Positions 1 through 6,185 of a DNA stretch of 9,653 bases are shown here, piece by piece. The stretch comes from Clostridia bacterium (GTDB taxonomy: Bacteria; Bacillota; Clostridia; Christensenellales; CAG-138). Location of the stretch: positions 1-9,653 of the forward strand of contig JAEDJH010000056.1 in NCBI GenBank assembly GCA_016296415.1, read 5' to 3'. Under the pieces are notes generated by a model that was not told the origin of the DNA, ran no database searches, and saw only the letters and a program-made list of their open reading frames with translations. A program made the position numbers and the translations under genes. How positions within the stretch are numbered: the stretch's first letter is position 1; every line of letters begins with the position of its first letter.

Positions 1-1349
1 AAAACCCTTACGCTCACTACGGAAGCGTTTTCGTCGAGGGGAAGCGTCAATGTGAATACGCCGTGATCCGCCCAAGGGGTTTTGCCTGCGAAATCGGCGT
101 CGCATACGGGAAATGCCTCGTACCAGCGGTTTTCCGATCCTGTTTTCACCTCGACATACACACGGAAAAAGTCTTTTGCCTCAAAACAGCCGTATAACTG
201 CGTGCAGCCATTTCTTTGCCGTGAAAAGGCAATGTATTCCACGTCGGTACATTCCACGGGGCAATCGGTTTCCATGCCAAGCATGAACGGTGCGGCGGTG
301 AGCAGATTCGGTATGTTGCGCTCCACGAGCTCGATCATCACAAGGTCATATCCACCGTCGCATAGTGCGGCACTATACGGAAACTCCTTGGAGTAAAGAA
401 CCCTGCCCAGGTTGGAGGACAGGAGGGGGAACAGCGCCTCTCCGAACGAATCACGGTAAAGCAGCAGACTGCTTTGTACATTGACGTCGCTTGTCGTGCC
501 GAACGTTGCATCCTGAAGCGGTCTTGCGCCCTCGTCAAGGGTATAGCTGTACGGGATACCGTATTTCGGATAGACAAAGCCACTTTTTGCGGCAGGCAGT
601 ATGAAATTGTGCAAATCGCCCGCATAGCCGGTGCCGTCCGCGGGAGTAAGATTTTCGTATGTTTCAAAATCCTCGGTAAGCTGTTCCATTATTGCGTTGT
701 ATGCGAGCAATGCGCCGCGCTCGTTCCAGTGCGTATCGTTGTGATAATACAATAGTCCGTCCGACTTTTCCTGCCAAAGCAAGGATGCAAAATCGAGTGT
801 ATTCACGCCCTGAACGGCAAGCTCGGCGTATAAAAGCTCCATATTCGATGCTTCACTTCGCTTGCAAATGCGCTCGGGCATATATTCGGGGTATATTGTG
901 TTTTTGTTGGGTGCAACGGAAAATAAAAATTCCGCTCCGCTCTGCTGTGCATATTCACTCATTATGCGAAGCACGGCGGCGCAGTTTCGTATCTCCTGCT
1001 CGCTCAGTCTGCTCTTGCCCGTGTAGTCATCCAACGTTTTGTCGAAGAACAGGAAGCCTTCCCTGCCGACTATGACCTTCTCGTTCAGCGTATCTCCAAA
1101 CAAATTAAGGGTGAAGGAATGAAAGATGGTGACGAGCTCGTCCCTGAAGCCGAAATGATCCTCCCACCAAGCGTCAAAATGCGCAGGAAAGTCCGAATTT
1201 AATCCATCCCTGTTTATCAGCTCGGGCTCCCTTGCAAGGGGACGGTTTTCGACGTTGCGCGGCTGATAGCCAATCATGCCTGCGGCAACGGGCGCAAGGC
1301 ATATAAGCATTATCAGCGCAATAAATCCGATAAAAAAGCCTTTTTTCAT
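1..1349 (-). CDS. DTHW/AlgJ-AlgX-like SGNH-fold acyltransferase partner protein (partial, C-terminus off window)
   Basis: This frame stays open from ATG 1349 to the left edge (449 codons, no stop), so the C-terminus is missing. GGGAGG at 1355-1360 lies 5 nt before the ATG. Residues 1-27 form a basic start plus one hydrophobic segment (signal anchor or signal peptide, no lipobox). The region WWEDHFGFRDELV (about 52-64) and a GREGFLFF segment (about 91-98) are typical of the DHHW/AlgJ family. The AlgX-type catalytic residues are visible: D205-T-H207-W208-N and S301 in YRDSFG. The H-to-S distance of 94 is close to my recollection of AlgX. ELVERN at 340-345 ends the SGNH core. A further stretch of about 100 residues (356 onward), apparently beta-rich, could correspond to the C-terminal carbohydrate-binding module of AlgX (inference). 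Family role: takes acyl groups handed across the membrane by an MBOAT protein and esterifies an extracytoplasmic glycan. The MBOAT gene lies 15 nt upstream. The substrate is unknown. Confidence 0.88.
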   Translation of the reverse strand, partial: MKKGFFIGFIALIMLICLAPVAAGMIGYQPRNVENRPLAREPELINRDGLNSDFPAHFDAWWEDHFGFRDELVTIFHSFTLNLFGDTLNEKVIVGREGFLFFDKTLDDYTGKSRLSEQEIRNCAAVLRIMSEYAQQSGAEFLFSVAPNKNTIYPEYMPERICKRSEASNMELLYAELAVQGVNTLDFASLLWQEKSDGLLYYHNDTHWNERGALLAYNAIMEQLTEDFETYENLTPADGTGYAGDLHNFILPAAKSGFVYPKYGIPYSYTLDEGARPLQDATFGTTSDVNVQSSLLLYRDSFGEALFPLLSSNLGRVLYSKEFPYSAALCDGGYDLVMIELVERNIPNLLTAAPFMLGMETDCPVECTDVEYIAFSRQRNGCTQLYGCFEAKDFFRVYVEVKTGSENRWYEAFPVCDADFAGKTPWADHGVFTLTLPLDENASVVSVRV

Positions 1350-1364
1350 AAAAACCTCCCTTTG

Positions 1365-2777
1365 TCAGAATCTGAAGTAGATGAACGGGTTGTAGCTTGC
1401 GGTGGACAGGCATGAAACGCAAAGGCAAAGAAGTGCCAACGCTGCAATGTAGATGAGCGAAGACAGCCCTTCATGCTTTGCCGTGAGTCTCTCTCCGAGC
1501 CTGTGTGCGGCAGGGGTGCACGCAAAAACGGCACAAAGCAGAGCGGTTATGCACAGCGGCGTCAGCAGTATGCCGAGCTCCGTAACGCTGCTTTGTGAAA
1601 AGCTCCATCCCGCAAACATATTGCTTATCATGCTCCATGCGGTCGGGAGCGTTTCGGCACGGAACAGCACGAAACCGACGGTCACGGCGAGGAGCGTGTA
1701 AATATGCCTTAAAGCCTTCGGCCACTTGCTTGGTTTTAGTATGCCGTAGCTTTCGAGCATCAAAAAGCCGCCGTGATACAGACCCCACAGCGCAAAGTTC
1801 CAGCTTGCGCCGTGCCAAAGTCCCGTGAGCAAAAATACCGTCAGCTTGTTGATACCCGTTCGGAACTTGCCCCTGCGGTTTCCGCCGAGTGGGATATATA
1901 CGTACTCTTTGAACCATGTGGAAAGCGATATATGCCAGCGCCGCCAAAAGTCCTGCATCGAGGAGGCAATATAGGGATAATTGAAGTTTTCCCTGAACGT
2001 AAAGCCAAACGTCCGCCCGAGGCCGATCGCCATGTCCGAATAGCCGGAGAAGTCAAAGTAAATTTGGAAAAGATATGCCGCCGCCCCGAGCCATGCTATG
2101 GGGGCGTTCACCGTCGAGGCGTCAAGCGCATAGACCCTGTCTGCGGTAATTGCGAGGGTATTTGCAATGAGTACCTTTTTGGCGAGTCCGAAGCAAAAAC
2201 GCCTCAAGCCCTCAGCAGTATCCCTTAGGGTTATGCTGCGGCTGTCGATCTGCTCTGCCACATCATGGTAGCGTACTATCGGACCGGCGATAAGCTGCGG
2301 AAAAAGCGAAATGTACAAAAGTACCTTGAAATAGCTTTTTGCGACCTGTGCATCGCCCCTGTAAACGTCCAAAACATAGCTCAATGCTTGAAACGTGAAA
2401 AATGAGATCCCTACGGGAAGCGGTATTTGGGGTGCAGAAACTGCTATGCCCGTTATGCCTGAGAAGGCATCGGTCAAAAAAGCGGCATACTTAAACAGCG
2501 CCAGGCTTGCTATGCTCCAAACGACGGCAATCGCCGCCATAAGCTTTCTGCGCTTGGATGAGGCATTTTCGGACGCCATGCCGAGGGCGCAGAGCCAGCA
2601 TATGAGGGTCGTAAGCGCCATCAGCAGTACATACCGAGGCTCGCCCCACGCATAGAACAGGATGGAGGCGACAAGCAAAAGGACGTTCGATGCCTTTACA
2701 TAACGCCTCAGCAGCAGGTTAAGTATAAAAACCGCCGGCAAAAACAAAAATATAAACGTTGGAGAGCTGAATACCAT
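1365..2777 (-). CDS. MBOAT family membrane-bound O-acyltransferase (AlgI/PatA/DltB-like)
   Basis: A 470-residue polytopic membrane protein of normal length for the AlgI/PatA group. The start MVFSSPTFIFLFLPAVF and the end NPFIYFRF are typical family termini, which supports ATG 2777. The core motif DFWRRWHISLSTWFKEYVY lies at about 276-294 (H282), followed by IPLGGNRRG. The invariant catalytic histidine is H322 in LTGLWHGASWN, and a second GLYHG follows at 332-336. Known role of the family: move an acyl group (usually acetyl) from a cytoplasmic donor through the membrane to an acceptor protein or glycan. In AlgI/AlgJ/AlgX and PatA/PatB systems the partner is an SGNH-type protein, and one is encoded directly downstream here. 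The start codon is one nucleotide beyond the stop of the preceding gene (TGA-T-ATG) with no clear Shine-Dalgarno, so translation is probably coupled. The acceptor glycan cannot be deduced. DltB is less likely because no dltA/C/D genes are present. Confidence 0.95.
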   Translation of the reverse strand: MVFSSPTFIFLFLPAVFILNLLLRRYVKASNVLLLVASILFYAWGEPRYVLLMALTTLICWLCALGMASENASSKRRKLMAAIAVVWSIASLALFKYAAFLTDAFSGITGIAVSAPQIPLPVGISFFTFQALSYVLDVYRGDAQVAKSYFKVLLYISLFPQLIAGPIVRYHDVAEQIDSRSITLRDTAEGLRRFCFGLAKKVLIANTLAITADRVYALDASTVNAPIAWLGAAAYLFQIYFDFSGYSDMAIGLGRTFGFTFRENFNYPYIASSMQDFWRRWHISLSTWFKEYVYIPLGGNRRGKFRTGINKLTVFLLTGLWHGASWNFALWGLYHGGFLMLESYGILKPSKWPKALRHIYTLLAVTVGFVLFRAETLPTAWSMISNMFAGWSFSQSSVTELGILLTPLCITALLCAVFACTPAAHRLGERLTAKHEGLSSLIYIAALALLCLCVSCLSTASYNPFIYFRF

Positions 2778-2778
2778 A

Positions 2779-3306
2779 TCAATAGCTTGGCGAGTAGATA
2801 TAGATGCAGGTCACCGTATCGGAGGAATATTCAAACTGTATCCTTTCCGAATGAATATCGTTCTGATCGCCGCTTACCGAGTAGGTGAGGTATCCGTCAT
2901 CGAACCAGCCGTCGCCGTAGAGCGCCTTGACCGAGTCCAGACTGTCGCCTATTTTTGCGCCTCGGAGGGTGGAGTGGTTGTACCCGGTGATGGTTATCAT
3001 CTCGATTATATCCTTGCCGTCCACGGGAACGGTGCTTACGGTTATACCGTCATACTCATAGGTCTTGTCCTGCCCGTCATATACACAGCTTACGACCTCG
3101 CTGTAATTGAAGTCATCGCCGAGTGCGGCGATAAGCGAAGCCGCATCTTCCCTCAAACGGTAGATCTCGCCCTGTATCTCTATGCCGAGGTCTTTTTCGT
3201 CAAACGATTCGCTCAAACCGCTGTCCACCGGGGCGCAGGCGGCGAACAAAAGGCAGAACATCAGGCAAAACGCAGCGCCTTTAATTGCAAAACCGAGTTT
3301 TTTCAT
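2779..3306 (-). CDS. Small predicted lipoprotein of unknown function
   Basis: A 175-residue protein starting MKKLGFAIKGAAF with a hydrophobic segment and a lipobox-like LLFAAC ending at C24, so probably lipid-anchored and outside the membrane. AGGAGGA at 3314-3320 is 7 nt upstream of ATG 3306 and overlaps the 3' end of the preceding gene, 3 nt away. The mature part is acidic and appears alpha/beta. Residues about 28-105 hold a segment with a short helix (EDAASLIAALGDDFNYSE) and Asp/Tyr-rich strands. Residues about 106-175 have the pattern T-x-RGAKIGDSLDSVKALYGDG followed by beta strands. That pattern is seen in many small Firmicutes lipoproteins and resembles BLIP/SmpA-like repeats (weak inference from pattern only). 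No catalytic residues are recognised. Its place between wall hydrolase and acyltransferase genes suggests an accessory or binding role in the same envelope process. It may be a scaffold or inhibitor-like partner, but nothing in the sequence proves this. Confidence 0.8.
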   Translation of the reverse strand: MKKLGFAIKGAAFCLMFCLLFAACAPVDSGLSESFDEKDLGIEIQGEIYRLREDAASLIAALGDDFNYSEVVSCVYDGQDKTYEYDGITVSTVPVDGKDIIEMITITGYNHSTLRGAKIGDSLDSVKALYGDGWFDDGYLTYSVSGDQNDIHSERIQFEYSSDTVTCIYIYSPSY

Positions 3307-3309
3307 TTT

Positions 3310-4419
3310 TTAGTCCTCCTGTTTGGGAAGCATCGTAAGACCTCCCAGATTTATATCCGTTGTCATAAATTTCTTTGAGTTTGTATCCGCATAATGCCAC
3401 CATTCCGACTGAATGCTGTTGAAGCCGCATTTTTTCATCACTGCGGTGATATAGTCAACGTTTGCGCGTGCGGTTTCCGTCCATGTTTTGCACTTGCGTC
3501 CGGATTCTTCGGTGAAGGTGTGCATCGGCGTCGGGGTTTCTATTTCCTCGCCGGTGGCGTCGATTATCAGTGACATATCAATGGCACAGCCTCTGTTGTG
3601 GTTACTGGCGGTGGTGTCGGGGTTTGCTATCCAATGCTTGTTTTGGACGATATCGAATAAAATGCGCTGAACGCTTCTTGGACGGTAAGCGTCGTAAACC
3701 TTGAGCGTGTAGCCGTCCGCCTTAAAGATCTCGTATGCCTTCATCAGCTTTTCAACGGTGCTTTTTTGCATCAGCGGTATTGCAAGAGGATAGAGGGGGC
3801 CTCCCGTAATGTTTCGTTCGGTGGCAAAAAGCAGCTCGTATTCGGCATCGGGCAGATACAAACGCATATCGACAAGCTCGTTTTTTACCATGACGGGCGT
3901 TACGCCATCGGACTCAAACACCAACTCGCCCGTGGGAATGTCACGTTTTTGAGCGGTTTCCTCCCTTAGATAGGCGTAAAGAACGGTGTCGATGGGAACG
4001 AGAAAGTCACTGTAGCAATATACCTCCTTGCCGTCCTCAAGGCGCAGCTTGGTAAAATCGCCCTCCTCGCCAAGATATATGCCCGGGGTTTCAAAGCCTA
4101 TTTCGCAAACGATATTGTCATCGCTGGCCGTGCTCGGAGAAGTGCGGCAGTTGAGGGAATGCACCCTCGATTTGTAATAGACCGGCTCCGGCGTAGGCTC
4201 GGGGGATGGGGTGGGAACAAACACCGTCGGTCTCATAGTGACAGGAGTCGTGGGGGAGGGAGTAACGGTTATTTCGATGCCGCTGTCATCGCTTACGGGC
4301 GGCTCGTTCGGCTGAACGGGTGCGCCGCAGGCGCAAAGCAGGGCTGCAACCGCAGCTAAAGCCAATGCGGCGGCTCTTTTTACGGCTTCAAATGCCTTTG
4401 TTTTGCAAGTTATCTTCAT
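3310..4419 (-). CDS. Lipoprotein with SH3-like region and VanX/DdpX-type M15 D-Ala-D-Ala peptidase domain
   Basis: 369 residues. Signal with lipobox LLCAC (lipid Cys C31), then a Pro/Thr-rich spacer to about residue 80 (PTPSPEPTPEP). A bacterial SH3-like region follows at about 81-143 (VHSLNCRTSPS, then GIYLGEEGDFTKLRLEDGKEVYCYSDFL). The C-terminal domain (about 160-360) is peptidase family M15D: R246 in VYDAYRP, zinc ligands H274 and D281 in SNHNRGCAID, and E339 (catalytic) plus H342 (zinc) in SEWWHY. All key residues are present, so it should be active. Family reaction: zinc-dependent hydrolysis of D-Ala-D-Ala dipeptide or a D,D-carboxypeptidase-like cut. An exported version must act on wall material or free dipeptide outside the cell. 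The ATG overlaps the preceding stop (ATGA, 4 nt), so coupling is likely. It follows two L,D-transpeptidases, which need tetrapeptide donors, and a D,D-carboxypeptidase activity would supply them (inference). No vanH/vanA/vanS/vanR neighbours, so it should not be called a vancomycin resistance gene. Confidence 0.93.
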   Translation of the reverse strand: MKITCKTKAFEAVKRAAALALAAVAALLCACGAPVQPNEPPVSDDSGIEITVTPSPTTPVTMRPTVFVPTPSPEPTPEPVYYKSRVHSLNCRTSPSTASDDNIVCEIGFETPGIYLGEEGDFTKLRLEDGKEVYCYSDFLVPIDTVLYAYLREETAQKRDIPTGELVFESDGVTPVMVKNELVDMRLYLPDAEYELLFATERNITGGPLYPLAIPLMQKSTVEKLMKAYEIFKADGYTLKVYDAYRPRSVQRILFDIVQNKHWIANPDTTASNHNRGCAIDMSLIIDATGEEIETPTPMHTFTEESGRKCKTWTETARANVDYITAVMKKCGFNSIQSEWWHYADTNSKKFMTTDINLGGLTMLPKQED

Positions 4420-5321
4420 TGCTCAGTCGTGTACCCTTCTGCTAAAAGCGTTTCATAGTCCGTGGGGTCTATACGCAGACCGTTGCGGCTCGGCACGTCG
4501 GGGCTTGTCGTTCCCTTAGGGGAGCCGTTCACTATCTCAAGTATCGTTCCCTTGGGACAGTGTTCAAATATAAACTTTGCCGCCTCCGTAACCATTCTCA
4601 GACAGCCGCCCGTGGAGGCAAGACCGATGCCCTTTTCACCGTCATAGTATTTGGGCCAAAGCTGTGTCGGGTCACAGTCGCCGTATAACGGGGCGTGTAT
4701 ATACAGCTTGCCTTCGTACTTGGTTGCATACTGTGTGGTACTGCCCTTGGGAAATACATGCCATCTTTCACGGCCGCCTGAAGAACCGAGTACAAATTTG
4801 CCGGCAGGCGTCTTGTTTCCGCCGTGCGCTATTCGATATGTGCGAAATACATTGGTATATTCGCCCTGCTCGTCTTTTGTGTATATTGTCAGGGTGAACG
4901 AGCCTTTTTCGACATAAAGATAGTAAGGCGAACTGTTGTCAAGCACCTGCGTCGGCTTTGGCGTCGGCTTGGGCGTCGGCTTGGGAGTAGGCTTGGGTGT
5001 GGGTTTTGGGGTTGGCTTTGCCTCGGGAGTAGGTTCCGGTGTAGACGTTGCCACCTGTGTAGGTTCAGGTGTAGGCGTGACCAAAGGGGCAGATGTTGAA
5101 TAGGGGGTCGGCATCGGTGGGGAATCGGGCGTGGGCTCCGTGGTGATCTCGACCGTGGGAGAGGCAGAGATTGTTCCGCCGATCTCAGCATCGTCAACCG
5201 CAGGCAGCTCGCTTGAATAAACCGCCCGGCCGCAGGCGCAGAGCATCACCGTGAGTATTACCACGGATAATGCCGTCGCACGCTTAAGTGCATCAAAAAA
5301 ATTTTTTTTACAATTATTCAC
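4416..5321 (-). CDS. L,D-transpeptidase (YkuD) lipoprotein, copy 2 of a tandem pair
   Basis: 301 residues. A basic N-terminus and hydrophobic stretch end in lipobox MLCAC (lipid Cys C30). A long Pro/Thr linker (about 60-127) contains five or more PTPK units. The YkuD domain spans about 133-266: AHGGNKTPAG (165-174), H209 in YIHAPLYG, and the catalytic motif S236-T-G-G-C240-L-R242-M with the nucleophile C240. The tail of about 35 residues after the domain is shared with its paralogue. Family reaction: attack on the L-Lys/DAP-D-Ala bond of a tetrapeptide donor and transfer to another stem (3-3 crosslink), a protein or an amino acid. The start is GTG 5321, the first possible start after an in-frame TGA at 5325-5327. 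It overlaps the upstream gene by 8 nt, with only a weak AAGGG about 10 nt before it, suggesting coupled translation. Over the last 170 residues I count 29 differences from copy 1 without gaps (about 83% identity). The lysine-rich linker is the main difference. Confidence 0.94.
   Translation of the reverse strand: MNNCKKNFFDALKRATALSVVILTVMLCACGRAVYSSELPAVDDAEIGGTISASPTVEITTEPTPDSPPMPTPYSTSAPLVTPTPEPTQVATSTPEPTPEAKPTPKPTPKPTPKPTPKPTPKPTQVLDNSSPYYLYVEKGSFTLTIYTKDEQGEYTNVFRTYRIAHGGNKTPAGKFVLGSSGGRERWHVFPKGSTTQYATKYEGKLYIHAPLYGDCDPTQLWPKYYDGEKGIGLASTGGCLRMVTEAAKFIFEHCPKGTILEIVNGSPKGTTSPDVPSRNGLRIDPTDYETLLAEGYTTEQ
4433..4670 (-). repeat. Direct repeat, 3' half of L,D-transpeptidase copy 2 (partner at 5331-5568)
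   Basis: This stretch matches 5331-5568 at a constant offset of 898 nt with no gaps. It includes an uninterrupted identical run of 53 nt (4456-4508 against 5354-5406) that covers synonymous positions too. It encodes the catalytic STGGCLRM segment through to the shared C-terminal tail. The similarity continues at lower identity to about 4925/5823. It shows that the two genes arose by tandem duplication and may still exchange sequence. Confidence 0.9.
4950..5015 (-). repeat. 12-bp in-frame tandem repeat encoding (Pro-Thr-Pro-Lys)n
   Basis: About five and a half copies of a 12-bp unit, read on the minus strand as PTPK, lie in the linker of the second L,D-transpeptidase (residues 103-124). The DNA units differ at third positions (for example ggcttgggcgtc against ggcttgggagta on the plus strand). 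Slippage would change linker length in steps of four residues without a frameshift. A shorter, degenerate PTPE version occurs in the first L,D-transpeptidase around 5839-5876. Confidence 0.85.
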
Positions 5322-6033
5322 CTGTCATGTACCCTTCTGCTATAAGCGTTTCGTAGTCCGTGGGGTCTATACGCAGACCGTTGCGGCTCGGCACGTCGGG
5401 GCTTGTTGTTCCCCTCGGGGAGCCGTTCACTATCTCAAGTATCGTGCCCTCGGGACAGTTTTCGAATATAAACTTTGCCGCTTCCGTAACCATCCTCAGA
5501 CAGCCGCCCGTGGAGGCAAGACCGATGCCCTTTTCGCCGTTGTAGTATTTGGGCCAAAGCTGTGTCGGATCGCTCGTGCCGTACAGCGGAGAATGTAGAA
5601 ACAGCTTGCCTTCGTAGCGTGTAGCGTACTGCACCGTGCCGCCGTTCGGAAAATCATGCCAGCGTTCCCGCTTTTCGGGAGGACCGAGCACAAATATGCC
5701 GGCAGGGGTTTTGTTTCCGCCGTGGGCGATGCGGTAGGCGCTGTGTACCTTCGTGTATTCGCCTTCCTCATCCTTTTCGTATATCGTAAGGGTAAACGAG
5801 CCTTTTTCCACATAGAGATAATAGGGCGGACGTGTGTCGGGAGTAGGCTCAGGCGTGGGTTCGGGCGTGGGCTCCAAAGTAGGCGTGGGTGCTGCGGTAG
5901 TAACGACGGGTGAAGGCGTTGATACCTGAATGGGTATTTCAACCTCCGGCTCCTGAATGGGCACCGATGCACAGCCCGCTGCCCCAAGCATGAAAAACAG
6001 CATCGTGAGAGCACCGAATCTTATGAACTTCAC
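5314..6033 (-). CDS. L,D-transpeptidase (YkuD) lipoprotein, copy 1, first gene of the operon
   Basis: 239 residues from GTG 6033. I chose this start because GGAGG at 6043-6047 sits 9 nt upstream, because it gives a clean lipoprotein signal (MKFIRFGALTMLFFMLGAAGC, lipid Cys C21), and because the upstream in-frame ATG at 6081 lies before the predicted transcription start near 6061. A short Pro/Thr/Glu linker (about 39-69, PTPEP repeats) precedes the YkuD domain (about 71-204). Catalytic residues are intact: AHGGNKTPAG (103-112), H147 in FLHSPLYG, and STGGCLRM with C178. The C-terminal tail VPSRNGLRIDPTDYE is shared with copy 2. Predicted role: exported, membrane-anchored enzyme making 3-3 peptidoglycan crosslinks or attaching substrates to stem peptides. 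The linker is acidic (PTPE) where that of copy 2 is basic (PTPK), hinting at different placement in the wall (inference). Substrate specificity of YkuD enzymes cannot be read from these motifs. Confidence 0.94.
   Translation of the reverse strand: MKFIRFGALTMLFFMLGAAGCASVPIQEPEVEIPIQVSTPSPVVTTAAPTPTLEPTPEPTPEPTPDTRPPYYLYVEKGSFTLTIYEKDEEGEYTKVHSAYRIAHGGNKTPAGIFVLGPPEKRERWHDFPNGGTVQYATRYEGKLFLHSPLYGTSDPTQLWPKYYNGEKGIGLASTGGCLRMVTEAAKFIFENCPEGTILEIVNGSPRGTTSPDVPSRNGLRIDPTDYETLIAEGYMTGE
5331..5568 (-). repeat. Direct repeat, 3' half of L,D-transpeptidase copy 1 (partner at 4433-4670)
   Basis: Partner of the repeat at 4433-4670, same orientation, offset 898 nt. A crossover between the two would delete one gene's worth of sequence and leave a single chimeric L,D-transpeptidase gene in frame. 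Confidence 0.9.
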
Positions 6034-6042
6034 GGAAATTTT

Positions 6043-6047
6043 CCTCC
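6043..6047 (-). promoter_or_regulatory. Shine-Dalgarno deciding the start of the first L,D-transpeptidase
   Basis: GGAGG on the minus strand, 9 nt upstream of GTG 6033. It favours GTG 6033 over the upstream ATG at 6081, which has no comparable site and lies 5' of the predicted transcription start. Confidence 0.85.
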
Positions 6048-6067
6048 AAATTATCGCACTTTGTGAT

Positions 6068-6096
6068 ATTATACCGCACATAGGCCGATTTTGCCA
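6068..6096 (-). promoter_or_regulatory. Predicted vegetative promoter of the six-gene envelope operon
   Basis: A perfect -10 box TATAAT (6073-6068 on the minus strand) has a weak -35 TGGCAA (6096-6091) at 17-bp spacing. Transcription should start at about A6061, giving a leader of about 28 nt. The tract upstream of the -35 (about 6102-6128) is strongly A+T-rich and could act as an UP element. No operator repeat was recognised here. Confidence 0.7.
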
Positions 6097-6150
6097 CCCC
6101 GTAACAAATTATTTACTTTAATTAAAATGCGGCGGCATTCAATATGAGTG

Positions 6151-6179
6151 TTGCAAAGTTGTCCGAAAACGGATAAAGT
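6151..6179 (+). promoter_or_regulatory. Weak candidate promoter for ygiQ-holA
   Basis: TTGCAA (6151-6156) and TAAAGT (6174-6179) are spaced 17 bp and each match four of six consensus bases. If used, transcription would begin at about 6186, the A of the ygiQ start codon, making the transcript leaderless. This is a pattern match only. No better sigma-A pair was seen on the plus strand in the 150-nt divergent region. Confidence 0.3.
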
Positions 6180-6185
6180 AATAGT

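Noticed and set aside
338..1075. Short open frames on both strands inside the DTHW gene
   Set aside because: They are shadows of the long minus-strand frame that runs from 1349 off the left edge without interruption and contains the family motifs.
2851..3378. Plus-strand open frame of 175 codons
   Set aside because: It is antisense to the small lipoprotein gene, which has a good ribosome binding site and signal peptide; the plus frame has neither.
3310..4419. Vancomycin resistance (vanX) determinant
   Set aside because: The domain is VanX-type, but the protein is exported and no vanH, vanA or vanRS-like genes are nearby.
4940..5040. Repeat block as a CRISPR-like or intergenic array
   Set aside because: The 12-bp units are translated in frame as PTPK in a lipoprotein linker and there are no spacers.
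6034..6081. 16-codon N-terminal extension of the first L,D-transpeptidase to ATG 6081
   Set aside because: It lies before the predicted transcription start, lacks a ribosome binding site and would bury the lipoprotein signal behind extra residues.
6126..6139. AATGC-GGCG-GCATT inverted repeat in the divergent region
   Set aside because: Five base pairs with a 4-nt loop is too short to claim as an operator or hairpin without other support.
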